In this document: positions 1 to 9,489 of the stretch, in pieces
Layout: every line of letters begins with the position of its first letter
Numbering within the stretch: the first letter of the stretch is position 1
DNA from: Ignavibacteriota bacterium
GTDB lineage: Bacteria; Bacteroidota; Ignavibacteria; Kapaibacteriales; UBA2268
Direction: 5' to 3'
Length of the DNA: 64,000 nucleotides
NCBI GenBank assembly: GCA_019637995.1
Contig: JAHBUQ010000003.1
Location: forward strand, 248,001-312,000
The notes under the pieces: generated by a model
What the model saw: the letters and a program-made list of their open reading frames with translations, nothing else
What the model was told of the DNA's origin: nothing
Databases searched by the model: none
Program-made: the position numbers and the translations under genes

Positions 1-1789
1 CATTAGCAATATCTCTTGATTTATTAAGCTGACTGAAAATATTATAATTATCCTGCCTGATTTTTTCCGTGATTTCTTCAATTGAATCTATTGGCACAAG
101 ATATTTATGCAACACAAGCGAAAAAATTTCAATAGAAGTTTCAAATTCTTCAGGAATTACTTCATCAGCTCCGATTTTCATGTGCTCTTCAATATCATTA
201 ATAAATCTTGTACGAACGATGATATGAACAGACTTGGTTAATGCTCTTATGCCGGCAATAACTCTGTTAATTGCAGCAGTATCAGAAATTGCAACAACAA
301 CTACCCGTGCATTTTCAATATGTACCTGCTCAAGTATATGCGGACTAATTCCATCACCATAGATAATTCTCTCACCTTTTTCAAGTTCATTCTTTACTGT
401 GTTGGCATTCATCTCAAGAATGATGTAGGGAATATCAAGATGTTTTGCGGCTCTTGCTACATTTCTGCCATTAAGTCCATAACCTATTATGACAATATGG
501 TCTTCCAAATGTTCCACAATATCGTCAATATTTTCTTTTGAAGCAGGTGTGTTTCGTAGTTGAGATATTTTTTGAGGAATTTGTGTTCTGATAATAAAAT
601 TACAAATAGCATCACTTTTTGTAATTAGAAATGGAGTTAGTGCCATTGTCAGTATTGATACAGCTATAAAATACTGGTAGTACTCACCGGAAAGCAGTCC
701 GGCACTTACGCCGCTCTGCGATAAAATAAATGCAAATTCTCCGACCTGAAAAAGCAAAAGTCCTGTTAAGATTACCGTTCTTGTTGGAAATCCGAGAATA
801 AGTGCTGCTAAACCCGCAATTGCAAATTTCATCACAGCTACTGCAATTGTCAAACCAAGAATTATCAATATATGCTCAAACAAAAATTCAAGATTTAGAA
901 GCATACCTATCGAAACGAAGAAGAAGCTCGTAAATACCTCCCTGAATGGCAGGATATTACCTGTTGCCTGATGACTGTAATCCGATTCTGAAATTATAAG
1001 TCCTGCCATAAATGCACCCAATGCAAGCGATAACCCTGCCTGATTGGTAAGCCATGCAGTTGATACACAAATAACGACAATTGTAAGTATGAACAACTCC
1101 TGACTTTTAGTTTTTGCAACTTCATAAAGAAGTCTTGGTACCAAATATCTCGCACTTAAAATTAAAATAATAACAATTATGATTACTTTTGCAGCAAGCA
1201 AAATTAATTCTTTTGTAACATTGTCAGATTGTCCGGCTATTATCGGAGTGAATAAAATCATCGGCACAACAATAATATCCTGAAATATCAAAATTGCTAT
1301 TGATATTTTTCCGTGAGGACTATTCATTATACCTCTTTCCTGCACCATTTTCAGAACAATTGCGGTACTGCTTAATGAAAACAAAAAGCCAAAAAATACA
1401 GCATTTGCAATCTCAAAATTGAATATTATAAGCAGAAGGGCAGTTATAATAATTGTGCCTCCCACCTGAACCAAACCACCTAAGAGTACAGTCCGTTTGA
1501 TTGCCGATAAACTTGCAAGAGAAAACTCCAGACCTATTATAAAAAGCAGCAGAATAATTCCGATTTCTGCCATCATTTCAATTTCGGTCGTGCCGCTCTG
1601 AATGTTTAAAGCAGATGGACCAATTATTATTCCAGTTATCAGAAAACCTAATATTGAAGGAATATTTAATTTCTTACAAATAAGAACTACAATAACAGAT
1701 GCCCCAAGAATTACGAAAATATCGTAAAGCAGAGGAATTTCTACTGCGGCTCCAAGTAAAGTAAAATAATTATGTAGAAAATTTTCCAT
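1..1789 (-). CDS. Monovalent cation:proton antiporter, CPA2 (KefB-like), 3' end off window
   Basis: This is an inner-membrane Na+/H+ or K+/H+ exchanger of the CPA2 family with a cytosolic regulatory domain. Translation from the ATG at 1789 begins MENFLHNYFTLLGAAVEIPL and runs through about a dozen hydrophobic segments, including GFLITGIIIGPSAL and EIGIILLLFIIGLEF, which are typical of KefB-type pore domains. From about residue 430 comes a Rossmann TrkA-N (RCK) domain, with DHIVIIGYGLNGRNVAR and the acidic strand end YIILE. About 596 codons are visible with no stop, so the C-terminus (possibly TrkA-C) lies beyond base 1. The start codon is one base past the stop of the patatin-like gene, so the two are probably co-transcribed. 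The ion carried cannot be told from sequence. Confidence 0.88.
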   Translation of the reverse strand, partial: MENFLHNYFTLLGAAVEIPLLYDIFVILGASVIVVLICKKLNIPSILGFLITGIIIGPSALNIQSGTTEIEMMAEIGIILLLFIIGLEFSLASLSAIKRTVLLGGLVQVGGTIIITALLLIIFNFEIANAVFFGFLFSLSSTAIVLKMVQERGIMNSPHGKISIAILIFQDIIVVPMILFTPIIAGQSDNVTKELILLAAKVIIIVIILILSARYLVPRLLYEVAKTKSQELFILTIVVICVSTAWLTNQAGLSLALGAFMAGLIISESDYSHQATGNILPFREVFTSFFFVSIGMLLNLEFLFEHILIILGLTIAVAVMKFAIAGLAALILGFPTRTVILTGLLLFQVGEFAFILSQSGVSAGLLSGEYYQYFIAVSILTMALTPFLITKSDAICNFIIRTQIPQKISQLRNTPASKENIDDIVEHLEDHIVIIGYGLNGRNVARAAKHLDIPYIILEMNANTVKNELEKGERIIYGDGISPHILEQVHIENARVVVVAISDTAAINRVIAGIRALTKSVHIIVRTRFINDIEEHMKIGADEVIPEEFETSIEIFSLVLHKYLVPIDSIEEITEKIRQDNYNIFSQLNKSRDIAN

Positions 1790-1790
1790 A

Positions 1791-4493
1791 TTATAGCAAA
1801 TTAATTCCAATTACAAAATAAAATTCGGTCGGTCCAAATTTAATATCATTGGGATTTTGTGTAAAATAAAAACTTTTACCCAAAGAAAAGCGAGCCGGAC
1901 CAAGCGGAGTATCAAACGCTAAGCCGGAGCCGGCACCATGCATAAGTCCTGCTAACTTGATATCATCAGGATTAAGCCAAACAGCTCCGATATCATAGCG
2001 ACCATATAAATAAGTATCAAAATAAAAATCAAAAGGCAATTTGTAAAGATAACTCATACTTCCGCTAAAAATCTGCCTTCCGCGATGCTCCTCTTCTCTC
2101 ATACCAAAGAAACTCCACTCACTTCCCAGCGTAAAAAATTCCAAAAAAGGTGTTGTAATATCTGCCATGCCAAAAAGAAGTGATGGTGTAATAGTCAAAT
2201 TGCCAATATTGAAATGGCTTAAGTATTGAAATTTTGCTTTTGAAAAACCCGGATTATCTCCATCCTGAATGATGCTTGATTCCAATGAAATCTCAATCAG
2301 TCTTCCATTGGTTGCAAAATACGGACGATTGCGACTGTCAAAAAGTGTCCCAAATTTTGCAGTAGTTAAGCGGTTAAAACCCTGCATAGTATTTTCTTGT
2401 CCTATATAATATCTTTGAAACTCATGCCTTAATTCCAAAAACAACCTGCCATTTTTTTCGAGCTGAGTACCGAACAATGACTTGACTCCGGCTCTTTCAG
2501 AAAAAATATTAAATTCTCGTGTATTGCCAAAACGCTTACCAAAGCGGGTTTCATCTATTGTATATTCATACATATCGCGATTGACATAATATAAATTTAA
2601 TCCTGAGCTGAATTTAGATTTAAAAATCCTTGTATTCTCCAAATTTAAACTCGTTTGAAAATAGGATGAAGAAAACACTCCCCTAAGAGTAATTCTGGCA
2701 CCATAATTATTGAAGTTTTCTTGCACGAAATCAACGCCGGCTTGAGCGTTCCGCTCATTATCAATTCTACCTCCTAATCTCAAGGTTTGATCCGGAGCAG
2801 GCTCAGTTCTCACGTTAATATTAATACCATTTTCGGAATTAATTTCAGGAATAATTTCTACATTTTCAAACAAAAGAGTTCCATTCAAATTATCAATTGA
2901 TTGTAGCAAATCTTTAGCTGTTGCTGTATCTCCTACTGCAAATTCAAGTTCTCGCATTATTAGAAAATCTTTTAAGTTACCATTTCCAGAAAAATGTACT
3001 GAATCAATTCTTCCAAGATTACATTTGATATTAATAATACCCTTAGAATTTGTCAATTCTTTAAACGAAGCAAACGAATATCCTTCACTATGCAGATATC
3101 TGAGGATTGACTCCTTAAATCCTTCAATTATATCGGGCTTTGCAGGTAAATTAAGGAATTTTTCCGTTAGTCTTTGAAGATTGTCTGAAATGTGGTTTGG
3201 CAGATTGCAGTTTATTTTGCTTATTATGTCAAAACTATCTGCATAAACTGTAATAGTATTTTCATTTATATGAATTTTAAAATTTGAGTAATAATCTTCA
3301 TCAATCATATAAAGATAAAGTATTAATTTGGACAATTCCTTCTTGTTTTCGATTGAAGGAAATACTTCTTCAAGATAATTCCTGTGCAGTTCTGTGAATC
3401 CATCATATTTAACAATAAATATATTTTCTTCATTTGGTAAATACACATCATCAATTATTTGCGATATTTTTTTGTAAATTACATCCGTAATTTTACGGCG
3501 AATTTCATTTAAACTTTTTTCAAATGATTTCTTTCCAAGCAACACCAAATTATTGATATCATTAAAATTATCATTTGAATAATTTCCCAATTCAGGACGG
3601 ATGACAACATCGGCATTCATTTCATTTTCAGCTATAAACTTTTCCATAGCAATTGAAAGAACCTGATCAGCAATAGCCCAGGCAGAGCTGAGTTCATTAG
3701 CATCGTAAATTGGTGATGTAGTATTGACTGCAATAACAAGCTCGGGCTTGAACTCCATTGCTTGTTTAACCGGCAAATTTGAAAGTATTCCACCATCTAC
3801 CAAAATCATAGAGTCCATTCTAATAGGTGAATATCTCAGTGGAATTGTAGCACTTGCCCGAACGGCTTTAGACAGGTTACCATTATTAAGGGAAGCAGAT
3901 TTCCCCGAAACCAAATCCGTTGCAACAGCACGAAATGGAATTTTTAATTTATTAAAATCAGTTACAGGTTGATATGTACCATACCACAATAGCTCTTGAA
4001 GAAATTTATCGAAAGCTGTACCTTCTGTTGCTGCTTCCGGAACTACAAAGTTGAATTTATTGAATTTTAAGGTAATGAGACTTCTGTCATAAATCTGCTT
4101 TTGGTCTATAAACAACTGCTTTCTTATGTGCGAATTTGATAGAGCTGCAGCTTCCTTCCAATTTGCTGAACTTAGGATACTCTCAAGCTCATCAGGTGTG
4201 TAGCCACTTGCATAAAGCCCTCCAACTATAGCACCTATACTTGTTCCAACTAAGTAGTCAAATTTGATACCATTCTGCTGAAATCCCTGAAGAACTCCAA
4301 TTTGAGCTAAGCCCCTTGCCCCACCACCACTAAGTACCAAAGCAGTTTTAGGCAGCAGACTGTCACGATGCGGAAGTTCAAAAAAAACTTCTGATTTAAC
4401 TCTGCTACTAAATAGAATAAAACTAATAAACAAGATAAAAAATCTTGTAAAATTTATATGACAAAATTTTGATATTATAATATTATTTTTCAA
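1791..4493 (-). CDS. Patatin-like phospholipase fused to an Omp85/BamA-type outer membrane barrel
   Basis: This 900-residue secreted protein has two parts. Residues 1-35 look like a signal sequence. Residues 50-250 form a patatin lipase domain with the oxyanion motif SGGGARG (55-61), the nucleophile motif GTSIG (Ser85) and the catalytic DGG (Asp233). After a linker of about 200 residues comes a POTRA-like segment (about 510-580, GNLKDFLIMRELEFAVGD), then a C-terminal barrel of about 310 residues ending in an aromatic-rich strand (FYFVIGINLL). The layout matches the type Vd/PlpD-like and Bacteroidota patatin-BamA proteins, in which the lipase is exposed or released at the cell surface. The catalytic Ser/Asp pair is intact. 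It is the third gene of a minus-strand run (DJ-1, acylphosphatase, this gene, antiporter). The true lipid substrate is unknown. Confidence 0.9.
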   Translation of the reverse strand: MKNNIIISKFCHINFTRFFILFISFILFSSRVKSEVFFELPHRDSLLPKTALVLSGGGARGLAQIGVLQGFQQNGIKFDYLVGTSIGAIVGGLYASGYTPDELESILSSANWKEAAALSNSHIRKQLFIDQKQIYDRSLITLKFNKFNFVVPEAATEGTAFDKFLQELLWYGTYQPVTDFNKLKIPFRAVATDLVSGKSASLNNGNLSKAVRASATIPLRYSPIRMDSMILVDGGILSNLPVKQAMEFKPELVIAVNTTSPIYDANELSSAWAIADQVLSIAMEKFIAENEMNADVVIRPELGNYSNDNFNDINNLVLLGKKSFEKSLNEIRRKITDVIYKKISQIIDDVYLPNEENIFIVKYDGFTELHRNYLEEVFPSIENKKELSKLILYLYMIDEDYYSNFKIHINENTITVYADSFDIISKINCNLPNHISDNLQRLTEKFLNLPAKPDIIEGFKESILRYLHSEGYSFASFKELTNSKGIINIKCNLGRIDSVHFSGNGNLKDFLIMRELEFAVGDTATAKDLLQSIDNLNGTLLFENVEIIPEINSENGININVRTEPAPDQTLRLGGRIDNERNAQAGVDFVQENFNNYGARITLRGVFSSSYFQTSLNLENTRIFKSKFSSGLNLYYVNRDMYEYTIDETRFGKRFGNTREFNIFSERAGVKSLFGTQLEKNGRLFLELRHEFQRYYIGQENTMQGFNRLTTAKFGTLFDSRNRPYFATNGRLIEISLESSIIQDGDNPGFSKAKFQYLSHFNIGNLTITPSLLFGMADITTPFLEFFTLGSEWSFFGMREEEHRGRQIFSGSMSYLYKLPFDFYFDTYLYGRYDIGAVWLNPDDIKLAGLMHGAGSGLAFDTPLGPARFSLGKSFYFTQNPNDIKFGPTEFYFVIGINLL

Positions 4494-4511
4494 TTTTAAA
4501 ATGACCGCAAA

Positions 4512-4790
4512 TTACCTGATTGAGAAATTATCAAAAACTTCAAATTCAATAAGATATTTTAAATGCTTGTCAATTATACCGGACCTTGGAGGTCCTTTTG
4601 AAGCTATTTGGAATATTAGTTGAATCTGTTCATGAGTTCCGACTGCATATATAAATACTGAACCATCAGGCATATTCCTGACATAACCCTTAAGTCCAAT
4701 CGAAATAGCATTCTTGTAAACATAATGTCTGAAACCTACACCCTGAACTAATCCATGTATAGTTATTTCGGCGCATTTCACATCGTCCAT
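4512..4790 (-). CDS. Acylphosphatase
   Basis: A small cytosolic enzyme that hydrolyses the carboxyl-phosphate bond of acyl phosphates. The family signatures are both present: GLVQGVGFRHYVYKNA, holding the catalytic Arg, and GYVRNMPDGSV, holding the catalytic Asn. A longer frame opens at 4820, but it would overlap the end of the DJ-1 gene by 23 bases. The ATG at 4790 gives a 92-residue protein of normal family length, starts 7 bases past the upstream stop and has GGGAG about 11 bases upstream, so I prefer it. It lies between the DJ-1 and patatin genes in one apparent operon. The physiological substrate is not known for most bacterial members. Confidence 0.88.
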   Translation of the reverse strand: MDDVKCAEITIHGLVQGVGFRHYVYKNAISIGLKGYVRNMPDGSVFIYAVGTHEQIQLIFQIASKGPPRSGIIDKHLKYLIEFEVFDNFSIR

Positions 4791-4797
4791 TCTCTTA

Positions 4798-5349
4798 TTA
4801 TCTCCCAAACATAATATCATCTGCTACTTTTTCAGCGACAGATTTTCCGAATAATTTATCAATAAGCTCAAGCGAAAACTCAAAAGCAGTACCTGCACCA
4901 CGACTTGTAATAAAATTATTGCTTACAACAACAGTACCCTCAGAGTAATGTCCGTGTGTAAACTTATCTTTTACTGCCGGATGAGATGTGATATGGACAT
5001 CATTTGAGAGGAGTCCAAACCTGTCAAATATCAAAGGCGCAGCACAAATCGCAGCTAAATATGCTCTGCCTTTATTTGTTTCAATTATCTCCCGCAAACG
5101 AGTACATTCCAGAAGATTTTCAACTCCTTTCATACCTCCGGGAATAGCAATCATATCAAATTCGTAATCATCCTTGATCCTGTCAATCAGAATATCTGAC
5201 TTTATTTTAACATTACGTGAGCATTTCGCTGTATCAGAAATTCCGGCGATTGTTACTTGAGCACCCGCTCGCCTAAGCATATCAATTATAATTACAGCTT
5301 CCATTTCTTCAGTTCCGTCTGCAATCGGAACAAGTACTAATTTGTTCAT
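4798..5349 (-). CDS. DJ-1/PfpI family protein (YajL/ThiJ-like)
   Basis: A 183-residue class I glutamine amidotransferase-like protein of the DJ-1 branch. The N-terminus VPIADGTEEMEAVI places the conserved Glu at about residue 15. The nucleophile elbow AAICAAPLIF carries Cys102, the position of the redox-active cysteine in DJ-1 and YajL. Length and domain coverage match the family. Members have been described as chaperones, redox sensors or deglycases, and the exact activity is disputed, so I give only the family. It is the first gene of the run that includes acylphosphatase, patatin-Omp85 and the antiporter. GAGAAGG lies just upstream of the ATG. Confidence 0.88.
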   Translation of the reverse strand: MNKLVLVPIADGTEEMEAVIIIDMLRRAGAQVTIAGISDTAKCSRNVKIKSDILIDRIKDDYEFDMIAIPGGMKGVENLLECTRLREIIETNKGRAYLAAICAAPLIFDRFGLLSNDVHITSHPAVKDKFTHGHYSEGTVVVSNNFITSRGAGTAFEFSLELIDKLFGKSVAEKVADDIMFGR

Positions 5350-5574
5350 ACCCTTCTCACAATAATAAATTTAAAATTATCTTTCAGAATTATTACATAA
5401 ATAATACTTATTCAGCTAATTATCAAATTTAATTATAAAAAGCTTAAGTATTTTTGTTATTTTTTTATCACCTCTTACCATTTTGTTTAAAATAGCTTCA
5501 TATTTTATAATAAAAATTAAAAATAATTTGGTTATTTGCAATATTATAGTTAATTTTCAGATTATAAAAGTGCA

Positions 5575-6336
5575 TTGTATAAATATTTTTTAAAAATTTT
5601 GACTACAAAATTCAAATATTGCATAATTTTGTCTCTGGCTTTGTTAATAGCTGGATGCGACGGAGTTGTTAATCCTGTATCAAGTCCTTCGCTTATAATT
5701 AAAAGTCTTTCAAAATGGAAAGTTGACACTCTATCAGATGTAAAACTTTCCAGAGTTATGTATAAAGAATTTGATATTAGTGGCAATGTTATAATTCAGG
5801 AAGACTTCTCTGATGACGGAATAATCATTTCTAAATCAACTTATTCTTACGAAACGAATGTCGGAGTTGAGTTTAAAAGCACATTTGATGAAACCGGAGA
5901 AAAAAAATCCGAAAAAAAAGTAGAATATGAGTATGACAAAAACAGGCGTGTTATCAGGCAAACTAATTATAATACAAACGGTTCAGTTGAGAATGTTTTC
6001 ACTTTCACTTATGATGAATTTGGTAATGTAATCAAAAGAACAATGACTAATGGCAGTTCTGTTGACGATAATCTCAACATTGATTATAGTTACAGCCAAA
6101 CCGGTGAACTTATCGAAAAAGTTACAAAAAACGATGCAGGCAACCTCTCAAGAGACAGTATTTCTTATATTTCAACTTTAAGAGTGGTCAATATTTTCAA
6201 ATTTAATTCACAAGGATTATTGACTAATATAATAACATATCATTATAATTCACTTGGCAATATTACTGAAGAATATATATATACCGGTGAGAGAAAGTTA
6301 TTGAAGAAGTTTATCTACGAATACGTTTTTTTCTAA
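5575..6336 (+). CDS. Lipoprotein with YD/RHS-like C-terminal repeats
   Basis: I do not recognise a named family for the whole protein. The N-terminus is a clear lipoprotein signal: basic residues, then IILSLALLIAGC with a Leu-Ile-Ala-Gly-Cys lipobox at about residue 28. The rest is rich in short tyrosine- and asparagine-bearing repeats such as YEYDKNRRVIRQTNY and FTYDEFGNVIKRTMT, resembling the YD repeats of RHS-type proteins but few in number. There is no ATG at the 5' end. The frame opens with TTG at 5575 or TTG at 5599, so the start is uncertain. It stands alone, divergent from the DJ-1 operon and 55 bases before the SGNH gene. It is probably membrane-anchored and periplasmic or surface-exposed. 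Confidence 0.7.
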   Translation: MYKYFLKILTTKFKYCIILSLALLIAGCDGVVNPVSSPSLIIKSLSKWKVDTLSDVKLSRVMYKEFDISGNVIIQEDFSDDGIIISKSTYSYETNVGVEFKSTFDETGEKKSEKKVEYEYDKNRRVIRQTNYNTNGSVENVFTFTYDEFGNVIKRTMTNGSSVDDNLNIDYSYSQTGELIEKVTKNDAGNLSRDSISYISTLRVVNIFKFNSQGLLTNIITYHYNSLGNITEEYIYTGERKLLKKFIYEYVFF

Positions 6337-6391
6337 AATAAAGTTTTTTTTGTGCTTTAGTTACCAAAATTATGGTTAAGACGTTTCTTTA

Positions 6392-7171
6392 GTGGAATGT
6401 CTTATTTTTTTTATTATCTTCGAAAATTTAATATTGCAATATCGCATTTTAATATATTTAATTTTAGCACTTCTTACCCTGAGTTGCTCACACTCAGGCA
6501 AGAAGGATTATACCAAAAGGCCCTTAAGAATTTTATTCATAGGCAATAGTCTCACTCATTACAACAGTGGTCTTGACAACATGATGAAAAAGCTTTTTGA
6601 ACAGTCACAACCGGAAATGCTGATATATTCCGAAAAAGTAGCACCTGGTGGAGAAAGACTTTCGGGACATTTTTCAAAGGGCAAGGCACTAAAGAAAATT
6701 CGTGAAAAAAAATGGGACATAGTCGTTCTTCAGGAATATAGCAATGGTCCTATTGTTAACACAGAGGATTTTTATAAATATTCCAAATTATTTGTAAACG
6801 AGATTCGCCGCAATGGTGCAAACGCTATATTTTATATGACTTTCAGCTACAAAGACAACCCCGAAATGGGACCGATAATATCGAAATCCTATATGACAGT
6901 AGCATCAGAATTGGGATGCGATGTTGTACCGGTTGGTATTGCCTGGCAAAAAGTGATTTCTCAAAAACCTGAAATGGAAATGTATACTGATTTTAAGCAC
7001 CCAAGCCCGAATGGGACATATCTGGCGGCTTGCGTTTTCTATAGCTTTCTAACCGGTCAGTCCGCATCTAATTCGCATTTCATAAATAATCTTGATGCTG
7101 AGGATGCAGCTTATTTACAGGATGTAGCATGGAAAACTGTATCAGAATGGAAGGATTTTGATGCAAAATAA
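6392..7171 (+). CDS. SGNH-hydrolase-like lipoprotein (DUF4886-type)
   Basis: A probable esterase or acyl-ester hydrolase of the SGNH superfamily. Block I reads FIGNSLTHYN with the nucleophile Ser53. The Gly block may be APGGERL. LQEYSNGP (114-119) takes the block III position. Asp200 and His203 in TDFKHPSPNG complete the triad. The start is unclear: the frame opens at GTG 6392, but TTG 6434 would give a more compact signal peptide, with ILIYLILALLTLSC ending in a lipobox cysteine. The 3' end overlaps the acyltransferase start by 11 bases. Together with the next three genes this suggests a hydrolase that edits acyl groups on a glycan, which is inference from context. Confidence 0.75.
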   Translation: MECLIFFIIFENLILQYRILIYLILALLTLSCSHSGKKDYTKRPLRILFIGNSLTHYNSGLDNMMKKLFEQSQPEMLIYSEKVAPGGERLSGHFSKGKALKKIREKKWDIVVLQEYSNGPIVNTEDFYKYSKLFVNEIRRNGANAIFYMTFSYKDNPEMGPIISKSYMTVASELGCDVVPVGIAWQKVISQKPEMEMYTDFKHPSPNGTYLAACVFYSFLTGQSASNSHFINNLDAEDAAYLQDVAWKTVSEWKDFDAK

Positions 7172-8300
7172 TCAAACTACAACATTAGACCACAGCAAGC
7201 AATCCAGCAGACTTCTGTTTATTGATGTTATGCGTGCATATGCAATCCTTATGATGATACAGGGGCATTGGGTTGATGCAATGATAGAACCTGCACTCCG
7301 AGACAGCTCCAATTGGATTTTTGCTTGGTGGGACCATATGCGGGGAATTACAGCACCTGTGTTTTTCTTTTCTTCGGGAACTATTTTTTCATACTTACTA
7401 CTAAGAAAAAAACTACCAATTGCTGAAAATGATCGATTTTTCAAAGGTATCAAAAGAGTATTCCTACTCCTGCTGATTGGCTATTTACTTAGATTTAATC
7501 CAAGTATGCTTTTTGATTTGGATAATTTCAGCTTTACTAAATATTCAAATTCATTTGCCGTTGATGCTTTGCATTGTATAGCATTCGGACTGGGACTTGT
7601 CATCATCAGCTATTTATTACATAAAATTACAAGAGTATATATTTGGATTTACTTCTTTATTTTTGCATTTATGTCATTTTATTTGTATCCTGAATTCAGA
7701 TTTTTCGACTGGTTGAATATTTTCCCGCTGCCAATAGCAAATTATTTTACAAAAGAGTATGGCTCCGGCTTTCCAATAGTGCCATGGGCTGGATTTGTGC
7801 TTTGGGGAGCTTTGCTTGGATATTTGCTTTCCAAGCGGGTAAATATAGCATTTAACAGAATTTTTGCCCTTGTTATGCTTGCACTTGGATTATTACTCAG
7901 ATATTACAGCGGTTCGATGCTCGATTTTCTCTTTAATATCACAGGAGATTCAAATTTTCATTATTTGCTTCATCACAACTTTTTATACTTTCATCTTGGA
8001 AATACGTTTATAGTTTTAGGCATTCTTGCATTAATTTCAAATTATATCAAAATACCGCCAATTCTGTCATCCGTCGGTAAGAAAACAATGATGATTTACG
8101 TAATTCATATTTTTGTTATTTACGGTACAGCTTATAATCATGGTTTTCAATATTATATTGGAAAATCTCAAAATTACACAGAAGTTATTATATCAGCAAT
8201 CGGAATTGTATTATTTTTCATTTTACTTGTTTATGTTTGGGAAAAAGTAGAGAAATTACTTGTGATTAAATATCCAAAATATTTCGGAAAAAAGTTATAA
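7161..8300 (+). CDS. Multi-pass membrane acyltransferase, DUF1624/HGSNAT-like
   Basis: This integral membrane protein has about ten hydrophobic helices. The N-terminal signature RLLFIDVMRAYAILMMIQGH followed by TAPVFFFSSG resembles the heparan-alpha-glucosaminide N-acetyltransferase catalytic domain family (DUF1624/YeiB-like). In that family a conserved His in the first loop takes part in transmembrane acetyl transfer. The ATG at 7161 is preferred over a TTG three bases earlier. It gives 379 residues and overlaps the SGNH gene by 11 bases. The GT4 gene starts 4 bases after its stop. The likely role is acetylation or acylation of a sugar on or near the cell envelope. The substrate is not determinable. 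Confidence 0.78.
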   Translation: MQNNQTTTLDHSKQSSRLLFIDVMRAYAILMMIQGHWVDAMIEPALRDSSNWIFAWWDHMRGITAPVFFFSSGTIFSYLLLRKKLPIAENDRFFKGIKRVFLLLLIGYLLRFNPSMLFDLDNFSFTKYSNSFAVDALHCIAFGLGLVIISYLLHKITRVYIWIYFFIFAFMSFYLYPEFRFFDWLNIFPLPIANYFTKEYGSGFPIVPWAGFVLWGALLGYLLSKRVNIAFNRIFALVMLALGLLLRYYSGSMLDFLFNITGDSNFHYLLHHNFLYFHLGNTFIVLGILALISNYIKIPPILSSVGKKTMMIYVIHIFVIYGTAYNHGFQYYIGKSQNYTEVIISAIGIVLFFILLVYVWEKVEKLLVIKYPKYFGKKL

Positions 8301-8304
8301 TTAT

Positions 8305-9489
8305 ATGGGATTAGTCGGGAAGAAAATATTATATGTCTGGAAAAGCCGATTCCCATGGGATATTCGCATTGATAAAGTATGCAGTTGCCTTGCTGATACC
8401 GGAGCGAATACTACTTTACTTGCCCTTCATAATGAAGAAGAAAAAGAAAGAGAAAATTATAAAAATTTCAACATTATAAGGAAGGGAAAGGGATTGAGTG
8501 GAATCAAAACTCTGCCTGTTCCATTTAATCCATTTTGGTACAATGCTGTTTTGGAATCTGCTAAAGAGATTCAAGCAGATTTGATAATAGTCCGTGAGAT
8601 TATGATAGCAGAGCAATCTGCAAAAGCCGCCCAAAAGCTTGGAATTCCTGTAATTATGGATATGGCGGAAAATTATCCTGCACTAATGAGACTTTGGAGA
8701 AAATACCGCACAGGAATCCTTAACCGCTTTCTATTTCATTTTTTAGGTGTAGCTGAATGGACTGAAAAATTATCTGTAAAGCTGATGGATGGGATCATTG
8801 TTGTCTGCGAAGAGCAAATTCAAAGGCTGAATTCAACTTATAATTTCCCAGCCGAAAAGATTTCCGTTGTGCACAATACACCACCAAGATCGTTTGGAGA
8901 TTATTCACATAAATCAAAAAATGATAAAAATAAAATTGCAATCTGTCATCATGGTTACCTAACTGATGAGAAAAAAATTACACCGTTTTTAAAATCTTTA
9001 CTTTTAATAAACAAGCATCATACAAAATTCAATTTCGTAATTGCAGGTACAGGTGAATCACTTGATGAACTTATTCAAATTCATCAATCAGCAAGTGCTC
9101 CAAAAAATATAATATTTTCAGGAGCTTATGATTATACTTCACTACCTGAAATCATTTCTAATTGTGATTTTGGAGTACTTCCTTACGAGCATAATGATTT
9201 CAACAACTTCACAATTCACAATAAAATATTTGATTATTTTGCTTTCGGTAAGCCTGTAATAGTTTCGGATGTGCATCCTTTGAAGCGAATAATTGAGGAA
9301 ACCGGTGCAGGAATTGTAGTAGATTTCAGAAATATTGATTCTGCTGCTGAAACTATTTCGCAAATTGATACATTAGATTACTCAAGAATGTCCGAAAATG
9401 CCAAAAGTGCATTTAATAACAAATATAACTGGGATTACGATTCTCAAATTTTAATTGATTTTATAAATAAATTTCTGAATAAAATATGA
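8305..9489 (+). CDS. Glycosyltransferase, family 4 type (GT-B fold)
   Basis: A 394-residue cytosolic or membrane-associated glycosyltransferase. The C-terminal half contains the nucleotide-sugar binding region of GT4 enzymes: GYLTDEKKITPFLKSL, FVIAGTGESLDEL, then NCDFGVLPYEHNDFNNFTIH and KIFDYFAFGKPVIVSD. The acidic residue that normally follows about seven residues after the first Glu is less clear than in the canonical EX7E motif. The N-terminal half has the acceptor-side Rossmann features (ILYVWKSRFPWDIRIDKV). It ends in an ATGA overlap with the GT2 gene, so the two are translationally coupled. The sugar donor and acceptor are unknown. Confidence 0.85.
   Translation: MGLVGKKILYVWKSRFPWDIRIDKVCSCLADTGANTTLLALHNEEEKERENYKNFNIIRKGKGLSGIKTLPVPFNPFWYNAVLESAKEIQADLIIVREIMIAEQSAKAAQKLGIPVIMDMAENYPALMRLWRKYRTGILNRFLFHFLGVAEWTEKLSVKLMDGIIVVCEEQIQRLNSTYNFPAEKISVVHNTPPRSFGDYSHKSKNDKNKIAICHHGYLTDEKKITPFLKSLLLINKHHTKFNFVIAGTGESLDELIQIHQSASAPKNIIFSGAYDYTSLPEIISNCDFGVLPYEHNDFNNFTIHNKIFDYFAFGKPVIVSDVHPLKRIIEETGAGIVVDFRNIDSAAETISQIDTLDYSRMSENAKSAFNNKYNWDYDSQILIDFINKFLNKI

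Noticed and set aside
320..541. 73-codon plus-strand ORF
   Set aside because: It lies inside the TrkA-N coding region of the antiporter on the other strand and has no protein-like composition.
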